DNA of 64,000 nt, taken from the NCBI GenBank assembly GCA_002633005.1, contig NMRA01000258.1:195282-259281 (forward strand), given 5' to 3'. The position numbers were made by a program, and so were the translations under genes. This DNA comes from Phoronis australis (Eukaryota > Phoronida > Phoronidae). Shown piece by piece: positions 1-10,693 of this stretch. The notes beneath the pieces are model-generated. The model ran no database searches, was not told the origin of the DNA, and saw nothing but the letters and a program-made list of their open reading frames with translations. Every line of letters starts with the position of its first letter. Position 1 is the stretch's first letter.

Positions 1-563
1 GTAAGATACTACCTGAAGTGTTGCGTCACCAGCCAGAGACTGTGACCAGCAAGAAGAATCGCGGGTAGAAGAAATTACCTGCAAGTATTGCATCACCAGA
101 GAAGATAACCAGCAAGTCCACTGTCGTTATACAGTGTGTGTAGTTCAAAGATGCACCAACAGGACAGACGTCCAACAAGTGGAGAGTCCTAGCTTGGATA
201 GCAGATAATACATTTGATTATTTTGGTTAATTGATTGAGGTAATCTTTAAAGAGGGCTCTAGTGTAGTTACTCTTCTTTGTAGTTCATTACTTAATTAAC
301 AACAGGTATCACTTCTCTAATTAGGGCTTATCATATAATAAATTAATTACTGGATTTGATTATTCACTTTCCATCTACGCACAATCTCAAAGCAAAAGTA
401 CCTTTTAAACAAACCCACAGTCAATCTCTGACATTCCCCCTTGTATGGAGCTAGAATATAGTTCGCAGCAGACACGACACGGACAATGATCGCCATTTGA
501 AATGTCGTCCTTCTGTTTCTTCTTTGTGGCTTAGAAGCCTTCTTCTTTTAAGTCGTGGGTTTT
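1..563. other. Unassigned stretch
   Basis: I see no open frame of useful length, no tRNA and no clear repeat here. The sequence is AT-rich and looks like ordinary intergenic or intronic DNA. Confidence 0.5.
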
Positions 564-1118
564 CTATTTCTTCTTGAACTTTTCCTGGCATTTTTCCAAT
601 TTCTTTTTAAATGGAGGGTTGGTAATCACTTCTCTTGAGCTAAGGCTTGTGGCGTTTCGGGCCTTCCGAATAACTAGTATGGCAAACGTTTCATTCACGC
701 TGAGTAGAAGAACAGCTTTGTAATAGCCTGTGTTATTTAATGGCGTGTACTTCGCCGTCATGCAACGAATACTTCTACCGTACGCTATAGACTGATAACC
801 AATAAAGATGAGAATTGGACGCTGAATAACCTCCGCTGTAGCTTTCACTTCCATCTCACCAATCGTGGCAACGGGCTGCCATGTAGGGAACGCGTTCTTC
901 GAATGATTGAAACTGTATTCTTGCTGGCATATCTGTATCGAAACTGTCTTTACTGTCTCAATCCTGACGGAGGATTGCGGTAGGCGATGTGAGTGATGAC
1001 CTACTTCGAAGAGAGTCAGTCTGAGCTGCAAGGTTCTTCGTATTTGACGCATACCAGTCCAACAGCAAAAGGAGCTTCTGTTGAGGAGAATGCTTTGTTC
1101 ATGAAGTGCTGTAACCAA
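564..1118 (-). pseudogene. OTU-like protease fragment, probably degenerate
   Basis: The 184-codon minus-strand frame contains a stretch (roughly residues 85-140) that resembles the C-terminal half of OTU-fold cysteine proteases: GEMEVKATAEVIQRPILIF, then a YTPLNN turn and a YYKAVLLLSVNE strand. In the OTU family this corresponds to the W.GE.E..A.AE.L..PI.V segment followed by Y.P and the strand before the catalytic His. An upstream GHHSHRL segment could match the helix region after the catalytic Cys. I cannot see the catalytic Cys motif (D.NCLFRA type) or a convincing catalytic His, and there is no flanking gene structure. OTU domains are often carried by mobile elements in invertebrate genomes, so a dead transposon-borne or retrocopied fragment is most likely. 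A chance match is possible. Confidence 0.28.
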
Positions 1119-1562
1119 CGGATGAGTTACTCACTATCAATCCATTCAAAAATTGTTCCTTGGGGCGCGCCATACTGCATGGTGTCAGTCATCCTGTTCC
1201 TCTTAAAGATGAGCACAGGAGGAACAAATGTGCCTGTCGCCGAGTGACACTAAACACCGGTCGTGTCACTTCCCTTTACATAACTAGTGCTGGCTTAACC
1301 TTGACGTTTTCCTGTTGTTGAAATTACCTTTGACGGCACTTGTAACGTTGAATGACTTTTTTCATCAACGTTGAAGATTCGGTCAGGAGTCATTTCATAC
1401 ATTTCGACAAGCTCTTCATATTTCATGAAAATCATAATATAAACTCTCTGTTGAAACCCTGGTTCATTTCTAGAGAGGTTGGCTCCGGTGTTCTGAGTTT
1501 ACGGCTCAGGCTGACGTTTCATAAATAGGTTAAACCAATTTTCCTGCGGATTTCTTGTTTGG

Positions 1563-3468
1563 TTGAAAACACAGGCGCTTGAGTTTATCTGTTGCTCAAT
1601 CATGACTGACGACACTAACTAAGAAAACATAAAGGTTGGACACTCACAATCTGTTTGCTCTGAATTTCCTACTCAATTGTGAACGGAACTCCGCGAAACT
1701 TGCATCGAACGAATCTTTGAATACCTTTGATCTCTTCAAATTGCTTTCAAGTGGTGATTTGACGACAAAAATGGCAAAAGAATGCCAAAATCACAATTTC
1801 AAGGATCTTATTTCGTGATGTCATGGCAGACGGTCTTCGAACATCCGGGTTTTTAACGGACGCTCCCGAGCTAAATCCGAAAGCCTATTTTCGCGCGCCG
1901 TCAATCCCTCGACTACTTGGTCATGAGAAGCAGAGAGCACTTGAAAAATATCATTGCCTAATAAATGTAACTACTCAGAGATATTTGTGTCAAATATAAA
2001 TTTTCCTGATACTGTATTGATATGCGAAGTTTTTTTGTGTGCTGTGATTTCTTATGAAGGTTTTACTTTTGGCCAAAACCATTTAGTTAACTCGTCGGCC
2101 ACGCGCATTGTAATACTTGCACGGACTGCGTTTCCTGGCCGAGTGCGGTGTGTTGTGCTTCAATCAAAAAAGTGCGTGGTGTCAAGATGAGAAACAAGAT
2201 ACGCCAGTTTTATACCACAATATTAGCGTCAAATGGCAGATACAACCGTGTAACCCATAAAGTTATCTCACTAGTGAGATAACGATTTGGCGGGAAACCG
2301 AGGACGGGGTCGAACCCACAGGCACTTGGGTTTATCTGTTCCTCGATCGCAAATGACGTCACTCAATAATATATATAAGAAAACATAAAGGTTGGACACT
2401 TAAACTTTGCCAAGCCGAGGCTCCCAACTTCAACCGTCCAAAATCCAAATAAAATCTGCGTGCACCTCCCTCAGTCTGGTGTTGCATAAACCTTCGAAGC
2501 CTTGTCTTTCCTAGATCCCATTAACTGTCTTCGTGAGTGGTGAATTGGCGATGGAATTTCCAAAACAATCTCAAAACTCAGAATTCAAGGACCTGAAATA
2601 GTAAACATGTCGGATTTCAGTTGTGCTTCAACTTGTACGCCTGTTGTAGGTGAAACTTCGAGTTTGAGCAAGCAACCTATATTTCAAATTCAATAATTCT
2701 TATCCAAAACTCGACTAATTGAGAATGTTAAAGTTAGTATTTTAATGATTATTTGTAACTTTATTCCACTGACGGCTCATTTTAGCCCTTAACTTAGAAT
2801 TTTATTACATAAACTGGCGTATCTTGTTTCTCATCTTGACATCACGCACTTTTTTGATTGAAGCACAACACACACTCGGCCAGGAAACGCAGTCCGTGCA
2901 AGTATTACAATGCGCGTGGCCGACGAGTTAACTCAATGGTTTTGGCCAAAAGTAAAACCTTCATAAGAAATCACAGTATACAAAAAACTTCGCATATCAA
3001 TACAGTATCAGGATAATAATTTATATTTGACACAAGTATGTGAGTAATTACATTTATTTGGCAATAAAGTGCTCTCTGCTTCTCATGATCAAAGTAGTCG
3101 AGGGATTGACGATGAAAGCCGCGCGAAATTAGACTTTCGGATTTAGCTCGGGAGCGTCCGTCAAAAACCCGGATGTGCGAAGACCGTCTGCCATGACATC
3201 ACGGAATCACTTCCTTGAATTTGTGATTTTGGCATTCTTTTGGCATTTTTGTCGCCAAATCACCACTCGAAGGCAATTTGAAGAGATCGAATGAAAGAAA
3301 GTATTCTAGGAGTTGTCCGATGCTAGTTTCGTGGAGTTCCATGCACATTTGAGTAGAAAATTCTGAGCAAACAGATTTCGAGTTCCAACCTTTATGTTTT
3401 CTTATATATATTATTGAGTGACGTCATTTGCGATCGAGGAACAGATAAACCCAAGCGCCTGTGGTCGA
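1563..3468. repeat. Large inverted repeat, arms of about 650 bp
   Basis: The left arm (about 1563-2215) reads as the reverse complement of the right arm (about 2815-3468). Examples are the run around the CGGACTGCGTTTCCTGGCC at 2121 and its reverse at about 2878, and the CTTGAGTTTATCTGTT end at 1577 against AACAGATAAACCCAAG at 3440. Mismatches are scattered, so the arms are old. The 600 bp between the arms is itself half of a second inverted pair with 4165-4610. The short open frames in the arms are not genes. Confidence 0.85.
2203..2300. repeat. Module with palindrome TTATCTCACTAGTGAGATAA
   Basis: This holds the same roughly 86-bp module that is tandemly repeated in the centre of the foldback element at 18.27-18.47 kb (ACCACAATATTAGC, GCAGATACAACCGTGTAA, then a perfect 22-bp palindrome centred on ACTAGT at 2262-2283). 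It is followed by GGCGGGAAACCGAGG, as at 18470. Its presence here links the two inverted-repeat mosaics as one family. Confidence 0.8.
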
Positions 3469-3524
3469 ACCCGGGTCCCTGAAATTGCTGGTTGCCGACT
3501 TTACCACTACACCACGCAGCGACT
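3461..3524 (-). repeat. tRNA-like (pol III A/B box) module
   Basis: Read on the minus strand, the unit starts GTCGCTGCGTGGTGTAGTGG (A-box type TGGTGTAGTGG), continues TAAAGTCGGCAACC and ends CCCGGGTTCGACC (B-box GGTTCGA.CC). Spacing between the boxes fits a tRNA. The acceptor stem does not close and no anticodon arm folds convincingly, so this is a tRNA-derived SINE-like promoter and not a working tRNA. Two further copies lie at 18.19 and 18.48 kb. Confidence 0.7.
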
Positions 3525-4160
3525 GGCGTCATCAAGAGTGAAAATAGAATACTTAAATGAGCACGCGCAATAATCCCATGTTCAACAAACCGCATTGTAC
3601 TGTACTTATACGCAACGAAAAATAAGACACATAATTTCCATAAAAATGATATCTTAATCCGGTGAAATTTTTCTCTCATGTCCTCTTACTTGTAAATCAC
3701 TGATCTCTAGTTTGAATGCGGGTATCGTGTCGTCAGGATCTTTGACTTGAGAATTATATTCAGTTACCAGTGGTAACCTACTTTAGCAGACGACAATTTC
3801 CTGGTCGAAGCTTTGCGTGAAAAAAACGTGTTTTAAGCTAGTATAATAATTGGTAGACCTTAATTTATAAATTCAATTAATTTCTATAATACTTAAGTTT
3901 TCAATTGGTTTTGAGTAAAAGCATTATTTGGCAAAAATAGCCGGGCTTTTCTTAAAAGGTCACGACCTCCGACCCCGGGCCTCTGACATAGAAAGTAGTT
4001 ACAAAGCCGTGGAGAGTCAGAAAAGTTAAATAGATTCATTGCAATGTTTCTCGTTTAGTATGTGGTATAAATAACGCCCCTCGGGCGATAATTCTCCAAA
4101 ATCCACTAGGGCTCTAGATAACGGGGGATAACGACTTCGCCATGTAATTATCTATATTTA
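3470..4160. repeat. Third copy of the foldback arm
   Basis: This runs parallel to 18480-19165, the right arm of the foldback element, and is inverted relative to its left arm at 17500-18265. Shared blocks include GGTATCGTGTCGTC, CTTAAAAGGTCACGACCTCC, and CGATAATTCTCCAAAATCCA followed by a GGGCTCTAGATAA. It is a solitary arm and carries the tRNA-like module at its end. Confidence 0.85.
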
Positions 4161-4649
4161 TGCAATAAAATTCTATGCTAAGGGCTAAAATGAGCTGTCA
4201 GTGGAATAAAGTTACAAATAATCATTAAAATACTAACTTTAACATTCTCGATTAGTTGAGTTTTGGATTAGAATTATTGAATTAGAAATATAGGTTGCTT
4301 GCTCAACTCGAAGTTTCACCTACGACAGGCGTACAAGTTGGACCACAACTGAAATCCGCCATGTTTAATATTTTAGGTCCTTGAATTCCGAGTTTTGAGA
4401 TTGTTTTGGAAATTCGATCGCCAATTCACCACAAACGAGGACAGTTAATAGGATTTAGGAAAGATAAGGCTTCGAAGTTTATGCAATACCAGACTGAGGG
4501 AAGTGCACGCAGATTTTATTTGGATTTTGGACAGTTGAAGTTGGGGGCCTCGGCTTGGCAAAGTTTTAGTTTCCAACCTTTATGTTTCTTATATATGGTT
4601 ATGAGTCATCGGGAAACTCGAGCGCCTGTGATTGAAAAGTGAGCTCCAT

Positions 4650-5424
4650 TCTAGTTATTCCAAAAACATTTCATTTGACATTTCACGTAATCACGTGTTT
4701 CGTCTTCGATTTCTCGTGAAAGCACCCTTTAGCGTTTTTATTTACTCCTAAGTGATGTAGGCCTGGAAAATCCATATAAAAGTGACGCAGCGGTTTATGG
4801 CTCTCAAGCAGTTCCTTAGATGTTCCGTTGTCAATTTAATGCCTCTACTGAAAAAAGTGAATTTTTTAATCTTTTACGACTTTTACGTTATCGCATGTAA
4901 TTTCTTCGCACTCCTGAAACAAACTCCAATGGCCTTAAATCGTATCGTGGTACTATTTAAGGTATCTGGCAGTGGTGAGACTTAGCAGCTGTGACGTTAT
5001 TATATCTGACCGTTATTTACGCCTCGTGTGAAGGAAGAAACATTTGAAAAAATGCAAAACATAGAGAGAGTTCAATCTTTCCTAAAATAAAGCTAAGCAA
5101 CGTCTGTGGACGCTTAGCATTACAATCACTTAGTATAGAGACAAAACATTCAGCGGAAGGTATGTTTTTTAAAACCTTTCTTTCATTGAATTAAAATTTT
5201 TAAGTCACCTTGTTGTGGATGGACTGGATTTCCGCCATTTTTCTCGGTTCGATAACCTCACCTTAATTCCTATAGTGGTCGCTTTACTGCCATGCTTTTC
5301 CTGAGTATAATAAGTATTACGTTTCGCGGAAAATGCAAAGGCAAGATTTAGTCACTGGTACGGGTTAGGGTCAGGTTTAGTGCCTTCAAGTTATTAATCA
5401 GGTGTCTGTAAATGTACATTACAG
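4650..5424. other. Unassigned, presumed 5' flank or first intron of gene A
   Basis: Short frames only. Gene A should have a signal-peptide exon upstream of 5425, comparable with that of gene B at 47.4 kb. A tiny ATG frame at 5292 (MLFLSII) followed by a GTATTA donor would be phase 1 but is too short to be accepted. Confidence 0.4.
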
Positions 5425-5565
5425 CGTCAAGCAGCTATGGTCAATGGGAAAACGAGTGCTCACCTTGCGCCCACAGGACACGGCCTATATTGTGCAACAC
5501 TAATTCACAATCCAACGAGACCCAGACGTGCGGCAACGATCAGCAGACGTGTTTCTGTCCCACAC
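5425..5565 (+). CDS. Gene A: TSP1-like exon
   Basis: This exon encodes 47 codons, bounded by ACATTACAG at 5416-5424 and a GTGAAT donor at 5566; it is phase 1 at both ends. The product has YGQWENECSPC, an R.RP segment and six Cys (ECSPC, LC, TC, TCFC). That spacing resembles a thrombospondin type 1 repeat (W..CS.C, R.R..C, C...C), although the usual second Trp is missing. TSP1 repeats bind glycosaminoglycans or other extracellular partners. It lies 1.2 kb upstream of the PAN exon in the same strand and phase, so I read it as the N-terminal extracellular module of gene A. A generic Cys-rich module is the alternative. No signal-peptide exon was found upstream. Confidence 0.55.
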
Positions 5566-5894
5566 GTGAATACGTGATGCATTCGCAAGGTTGAAATTTC
5601 ACAAGAATCATTACATGTCTTCTAGGCCAAAAACAGCATAATTGGTTATTATGGTCTGTCTGAGACCTGAGCCTTAGTGTTTAACGCACGATCTTATTTC
5701 AGCTGGTATCAGGTGATGTTAAAGTAACCCCACCCATTTCAGCTGGCATCACGTGACTTTTTATTTTTGAAAATATGGTCAAATTTGAAAATACCGTATG
5801 ACCGCATCCATTTTCAAAAAAGAACCAATTATACTTATTTGTTGAACCTAACTTTTTACATTATAATCACTGTAATGGGTTTCGGTACAGAGAG

Positions 5895-6008
5895 GCCTGT
5901 GTGACGAAGGGGAGCGTAAATTTTTTGAAAAGTGTGGTTGCTTCATAAATCTAGTTCCTTGCGACCAGGAAAGCTGGAGCGCACAAAATCACGAGTTCGT
6001 GTTCACTT
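5895..6008 (+). CDS. Gene A: possible small Cys-rich exon
   Basis: An open frame encodes CDEGERKFFEKCGCF, then CDQESW and ends at HEFVFT before a GTAAAA donor at 6009. If the third AG of ACAGAGAG is used as acceptor, the exon is 38 codons and phase 1 at both ends, like its neighbours. If the first AG is used (5890), it starts in phase 0. The four to five Cys suggest a small secreted knot, possibly the rest of the TSP1-like module. The polypyrimidine tract is poor and I found no homologue in gene B, so this is tentative. Confidence 0.3.
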
Positions 6009-6791
6009 GTAAAACAGCGGCCTTTGAAGTGTTTGGTCAGTGAAACTGGAATGGTAAATCTTGATAGAAAATTCGTCCCATGAGCGAAATTCTCTTACCG
6101 TAAGTGCCTCGCGAGTGCCTTTTTGGCGGAAACTACTTATGGTTTACGTGGTCGAGTAAAACATTGATGGCACGGCATGGTGTGTATGTTGATGCCGACG
6201 TCGGCGAAGTGATATTTTCAAGGCTCAGTTGAGTGGCTCTGGTAAGTAGAGTTATTAGTCCCTACATTTGCAGAGCTGCATTTCATCCTGTTAAGTTAGC
6301 TAAAAAACGAAAATCGAATTACACTTTTTATCCCTCATAAAATATGTCTTACCGTGGTCGCTAACAATTACAACATTGAATCCATCAGCGACTCAAAAAA
6401 TCGCCTTAGACATTATTGGTTCTGCCAAGCCCTGAAATGGCGATTTCGAAAAATGCGCAAACAGGCATTGCCTATGGCTTGAGTTGGTAACAAAAATGGA
6501 ATCTTATAACGTAAGGAATTTTGTGAGACCGATTTTATAAGAGTAGAACAATCAATTTGATTTTCGTTTGTACCCAGCTAAACATGGCGAATGCAGTTTT
6601 ACGTATAGTTTAGGCCGCGATACTCGCGTGTGAAACCTGATGAAATCACGTTTTTCTCTCCTTACGCATGGCGACGCAACGTCAAGACAGGATCCAGCCA
6701 AACTTGAATTCAGATTCCGTCTTTTTCTCGGACCCTGCATCCACATCATCCTGGGTCTCATTTGTAACATGCTTAAACTATTTCTTTCTAG

Positions 6792-7076
6792 GTGTAGAAG
6801 GTTGTGATCAGATGGAGTTCCTTCAAATATTTTCTGTTTTCAAACGTGAAATATCAGGTCACACCATCAGTATTAACTCAATGTCCAGTGGATGGCAGTG
6901 TGCAGTGCAGTGCTTCAGTGATTCTTCTTGCAAATCTGCTGATTTCACAAAACTCGATCAACACACTGGAAGTTGTCACTTTAAAAACATATCGTGGGAC
7001 ACTACTAAAGGTGACATCAGGAATCTACAAACTATTTCGTCCCATGCCACTCGACACATGGAGATAAGGTGTTTCA
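6792..7076 (+). CDS. Gene A: PAN/apple domain exon
   Basis: This is an exon of 95 codons after TTTCTTTCTAG (6791) and before a strong GTGAGT donor (7077); both borders are phase 1. It encodes a PAN/apple module with six Cys: GCDQMEF at the start, WQCAVQCF..SSCKSADF in the middle, GSCHF, and MEIRCF at the end. In the family the first and last Cys pair and the central CxxxC plus C.SA.(F/Y) form the core. PAN domains bind proteins or carbohydrates outside the cell. A clear paralogue lies in gene B (45348-45623) with the matching C.SADY and LEIQCL motifs and similar length, which strongly supports both exons. Confidence 0.85.
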
Positions 7077-7782
7077 GTGAGTAGTGATAGTTATTTTCAT
7101 CTTGATTTTTACGACGAAATTTTGCTTTTAAGAGCATCCTCAAGCAAATTTGTACGTTCGAAAATTCCGGGAAGTTTCCGAAGCACCAGATTAAGACTTT
7201 TCATTTCGTTTCCCTGGTAACATAGTTATTGTGATGTTACTTTCCATCCACGAATTTTCGTGTTTTTCCTAAACCAAGTGTACCTTTCAATTTGAAATTT
7301 TAACTACCATAAGAATCATTAAAATGAATACAACTCCTAATAGTGATATGCTTGGTTTTGATTCTAAAGTGAGGCCGAACTATTATGTTTCCTGTTGTTA
7401 TTCCGAGTGTTCTCAACTAGGGCATTTGGGCAATGAATTGCTAATTACTTGGTGTTACAATAAACATAAAATCCCATACACTTCACCAAAAACTCGCTTT
7501 TATCGCCAAACCCCGTTCTTGGATCAAAACCTTGACACATAACATCTGCCCAAGATGGCCGGTTGTTTGTATACAATCCCCCTAATTTAGGTTCTGTGAA
7601 TTGAGCATTAGACTTGAAATCCGCAGTTGACATTAAATGAAGTATGATCTTGTGTAGTAAACAGAATATCACTTCATGCAACATATTGGCGCAAAATTGA
7701 TCGATAGCTATTCAAACTGAGCCACAGTGCTCAGACCAACACGGCAAGGAATTTTACTACACGTTTTGTCTATGAAACGCAG

Positions 7783-8034
7783 ATCCATACGACTGCAAGA
7801 CGAGCGAGAAGGGAGAAGACTACAGCGGCACCATACGGTCTACACTTTCGGGTATCAGTTGTCAGCGGTGGGACTCACAAAGTCCACATACACATACAGC
7901 GACGCATCTCGGACCGGAGGAAAACTTTTGTCGAAACGTAACTCCAGATGTAGATCCGTATCCCTGGTGTTATACCGTTGACAATAGCAAACGCTTCGAG
8001 ACCTGTGACGTTCCGTTTTGCCCTGGAGATAAAG
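7783..8034 (+). CDS. Gene A: kringle domain exon
   Basis: This 84-codon exon begins after AACGCAG (7782) and ends at a GTAAAA donor (8035), phase 1 at both ends. It is a textbook kringle with all six Cys: DCK, YSGTIRSTLSG, CQRWDSQSPHTHT, ENFCRN, PYPWCYT, RFETCDVPFC. The conserved YxGT, C.RWD.Q.PH.H, CRN and PWCYT signatures are intact, so the exon is under constraint. Kringles are binding modules in extracellular proteases and receptors. Kringle followed by WSC is the order found in Kremen-type receptors, but here a CTLD lies between them and no CUB domain is seen. I found no kringle exon in gene B. Confidence 0.92.
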
Positions 8035-8242
8035 GTAAAAACCATCCGTTCTGGTAATTCTTTCCAATATGGACGTCATTCGCATGTCTTCCCTATGAAA
8101 TTTTTTAGAATTCTTGAGATTTTTCTTTCAACGGAGCCCTTGTACTTCGGAAGCCTTGTCCATGTAAGTGCGACTTTCAGATGTGAGCAAAGCAGTCTGC
8201 AATAAGTTAAACTACGTAATGTTTGGTTTTGTTGGGTTTCAG

Positions 8243-8423
8243 GAACGTTCCTTTGTCCTCCTGGATGGTACGGCATTACATCGAAATGTTACACGTTCTT
8301 TAACGAAGAGCATAACTTGTATCGTTATGATGACGTTGTCGACTACTGCAATCAGAGAAATGGATATGTCCTTACGATGAAGACACTCGAGAAATCGCTG
8401 GAAGTGGCGACACTTCTAACGAG
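8243..8423 (+). CDS. Gene A: CTLD, first half
   Basis: The exon starts after GTTGGGTTTCAG (phase 1) and ends at AG/GTGATG (phase 2). It encodes the N-terminal half of a long-form C-type lectin-like domain: CPPGWYGITSKCYTFF (the extra disulfide hairpin of long forms), then a helix with DYCNQRNGYVLTMKT, the usual A..C...G..L segment. The phase-2 donor matches the acceptor at 11201, where AG plus G rebuilds an Arg codon. The intervening 2.8 kb intron carries a Kolobok-like transposon and a tRNA-like repeat. The gene B counterpart at 39539-39743 has the same phase pattern and the shared CPPGWY, KCY and FCNQR.GRVLT signatures. Confidence 0.88.
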
Positions 8424-9580
8424 GTGATGTGGTAGCTTTTTTGAAAAGATGTTTCCACTGTACTTATTTGTCAAAACGAAAATCTTGAACTAGGCCCCAC
8501 AATAAAGTACGTTTGAAACCTTTAAGTACCATGTTAGCGACGACCTTCAGTTTATTGGTAAGTAAAAAAGTGTTATCAAGCCATCACTACTAACAGGGTT
8601 TGCCAACTCAACAAAAGACCTAAACCAGGTGTTGATTGAAGTAAAATTAGAAAATCAAGTAATGAGATTTTCTCTTATTGCATCCGTCCCCACAGAATTT
8701 TTATGTTCACAATAGCTATTTTCGAAATAACTGCGCCATATTCAAATTCACTATCCTGTCGGACAGTGGCCAAGTCTTTGGTGGAGAGACGTTAAGCGCC
8801 ATCTGCTTATCCCATGTAATACGTATGGGAGTTTTCAACATACTGGTATCAACTGCATTTTAACACATTTTCTCCTACCCTAAAAGAGGCGAATTTTCAT
8901 GGATATGCAGTGGGATGTATTTTAAGGTTACCGTAAAAGGCAGGCCTCTTGAAACGTCCATGGATGAAGGGCATCATATGCCCTATTCATTCATAATTGC
9001 GAAGAAGAATAGGCGGCTGCAGTCATTAGCTGCGACTCACGAAAAGGAAAAAATTCGATCCCTGTCGGTGTCAAAACTTTCAAATATTGAATTAGCGAAC
9101 TTGACGTAATCAAACAACGGTAGAAGTTGACGCTGGGATTTTGACACTGATTTTCTATTAATATGGGAAGGCTTAAAACAATTTAAATTAATTCACCATT
9201 ATATAGTTGTGAATTTCTGTACACGGTCGAATTTGAGTTGGGTTCAAGCTGGAGTCGCTTTCTCGCTCTCATTACTCAGGAGAGCACCACTATGATGAAA
9301 AGGCCTCTCTTGATTGTAGTTTCTATATCAGCAGCCGCGTGTGTTAAGAAAAAGGCGCCTTGGGGGTACGTTGGCCTGTGTGAACCTGTCGTGTTTCCAA
9401 ATTACTTTACCGGAACATTCTATTACGCATGCGTTTGCTTGTAACTTCGTGGCTCCGTCAGCCAGGTATATTGCTCCAGGTTGACAACCCATAGCCGTGA
9501 GGAAGTTATATTGGTAAATACATAGATGCTGAGTTTTCCCAGTAGTGAAATGTATCACGAAATAAACACAGAACAATCAG

Positions 9581-9653
9581 GAACTCCAACTGGGAATCAA
9601 ACCACAGGTCTCTAGATTGCCGGTCTAGTGCTCTTACCGCTGAAGACTAGATA
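9581..9653 (-). repeat. tRNA-derived SINE-like sequence (tRNA-Ala-like)
   Basis: On the minus strand the unit reads CTTCAGCGGTAAGAGCACTAG (A box), a CTAGA/TCTAG anticodon stem with loop CCGGCAA (GGC at the anticodon position), then GTGGTTTGATTCC (B box GGTTTGATTCC). The D, anticodon and T regions are recognisable. The acceptor ends do not pair well and position 33 is C instead of T. A decayed tRNA gene or tRNA-derived SINE in the CTLD intron is more likely than a working tRNA. Confidence 0.55.
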
Positions 9654-10016
9654 TCTGTGTAATTACTGTTTACAGTCAAGTGTTATATTAATGTGATATA
9701 CATTTACTACAGATGCTGTTAGTTAATATTTAAAGACAAAATGTCCAAAAATGAAGTCATATGACATTTTCTAGTCAGCCGCTTTGTCATTCCCATTTAT
9801 AATGTAAGAAAACATTAAAGGCGAAGGCAACCTTTTTTCTTGGTTTTACGTTGAGTTTACCGTGCAAATCTGGCTATTCTACTTTTGTTTTGTGCTGTTT
9901 TTCAACAATTGTCGCCACCACTTTCCATCGGCGAGTATTCTGTGGCAAGATAGGTTAGTAGAGAACTCAACTACGTTGGATTTAGGGATTGTTTAGTGTG
10001 TTGTAAGCTGAAAATC

Positions 10017-10196
10017 ATGGGCTGGAGTCGGTGACCCGTATCACAGTGACAGTAGTGTGAGTGACGGAGACCTTGTTCACAGCAGTGGTGACGAGGAATT
10101 TTTTCACGGACATTCAGTGGGTGGGTACATGTTTGAGCCCGAGTATAACGAGGCAGAGTACGCACAGGCACAGGCAGCTGTTGAGAGAAACGAGGC
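10017..10196 (+). pseudogene. P2X7-like protein fragment of the Kolobok-like element
   Basis: The frame reads SDGDLVHSSGDEEFF followed by GGYMFEPEYNEAEY before it runs into the gap. The YMFEPE motif after an acidic Ser/Asp stretch is typical of the transposon-associated proteins annotated as P2X purinoceptor 7-like in invertebrates. The natural start appears to be the ATG at 10017, but ATGGGCTGG carries one G too many relative to the downstream frame, so translation from it stops at once. This single-base lesion and the unknown sequence in the gap make it a pseudogene. Confidence 0.5.
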
Positions 10197-10324
10197 NNNN
10201 NNNNNNNNNNNNNNNNNNNNNNNNNNNNNNNNNNNNNNNNNNNNNNNNNNNNNNNNNNNNNNNNNNNNNNNNNNNNNNNNNNNNNNNNNNNNNNNNNNNN
10301 NNNNNNNNNNNNNNNNNNNNNNNN
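10197..10324. other. Assembly gap (N)
   Basis: A run of 128 N inside the Kolobok-like element, between its two converging reading frames. Confidence 1.
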
Positions 10325-10693
10325 AGTCACTGTACTGGCCACAACTTGCGAGGCTTCTCGCTTCAAAAACGCACTTCTCGGGGGTGGCGACGGGGCACTG
10401 CCGGGAATCAACACAGACGGAATGGCATCCTTCTTCAGGCGTTGTTTCGCAGGGACCTTCATCAGTTCAGCGTTCAAATCCCTTTCGTAATCGGACGGCA
10501 GAAAGTGCTTGCCACACACACGGTAATTCTCGACTGCTTTTTACGTTGCGTGGACGGATAACGCTGCGTTCTTCACACGAACGAGACAAGTACGGCGAAG
10601 TGTGTCATCCATCGGAAAGCGATGCTAAGGTACTCCCAAAGCGCGCGTGAGACGATAATTAGTACATCCCGGTACGCAGCAACAGTGTGGCAT
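10325..10693 (-). pseudogene. THAP-domain transposon protein, disrupted
   Basis: The minus-strand frame opens with MPHCCCVPGCTN (the C2 start of a THAP zinc finger), later gives HRFPMDD, and after a frame change gives VCGKHFLPSDYERDL and KKDAIPSVLIPG (the C..HF pair and the closing DAIPS motif). THAP is a C2CH DNA-binding domain found in Kolobok and P-element transposases. There is an in-frame TAG just before HRFP and a frameshift before CGKHF, so the gene is dead. It reads towards the gap and the P2X7-like frame. Confidence 0.75.

Larger units (their letters stand above)
2375..4610. repeat. Second inverted pair interleaved with the first
   Basis: The segment 2375-2815 is the reverse complement of 4165-4610. 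For example AAAGTTAGTATTTTAATGATT at about 2730 matches AATCATTAAAATACTAAC at about 4222, and the CCTTCGAAGCCTTGTC block at 2490 matches its reverse at about 4465. One partner lies between the arms of the first inverted repeat and the other outside it, so the two pairs interlock instead of nesting. This suggests repeated insertion and inversion of one element family. Confidence 0.8.
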
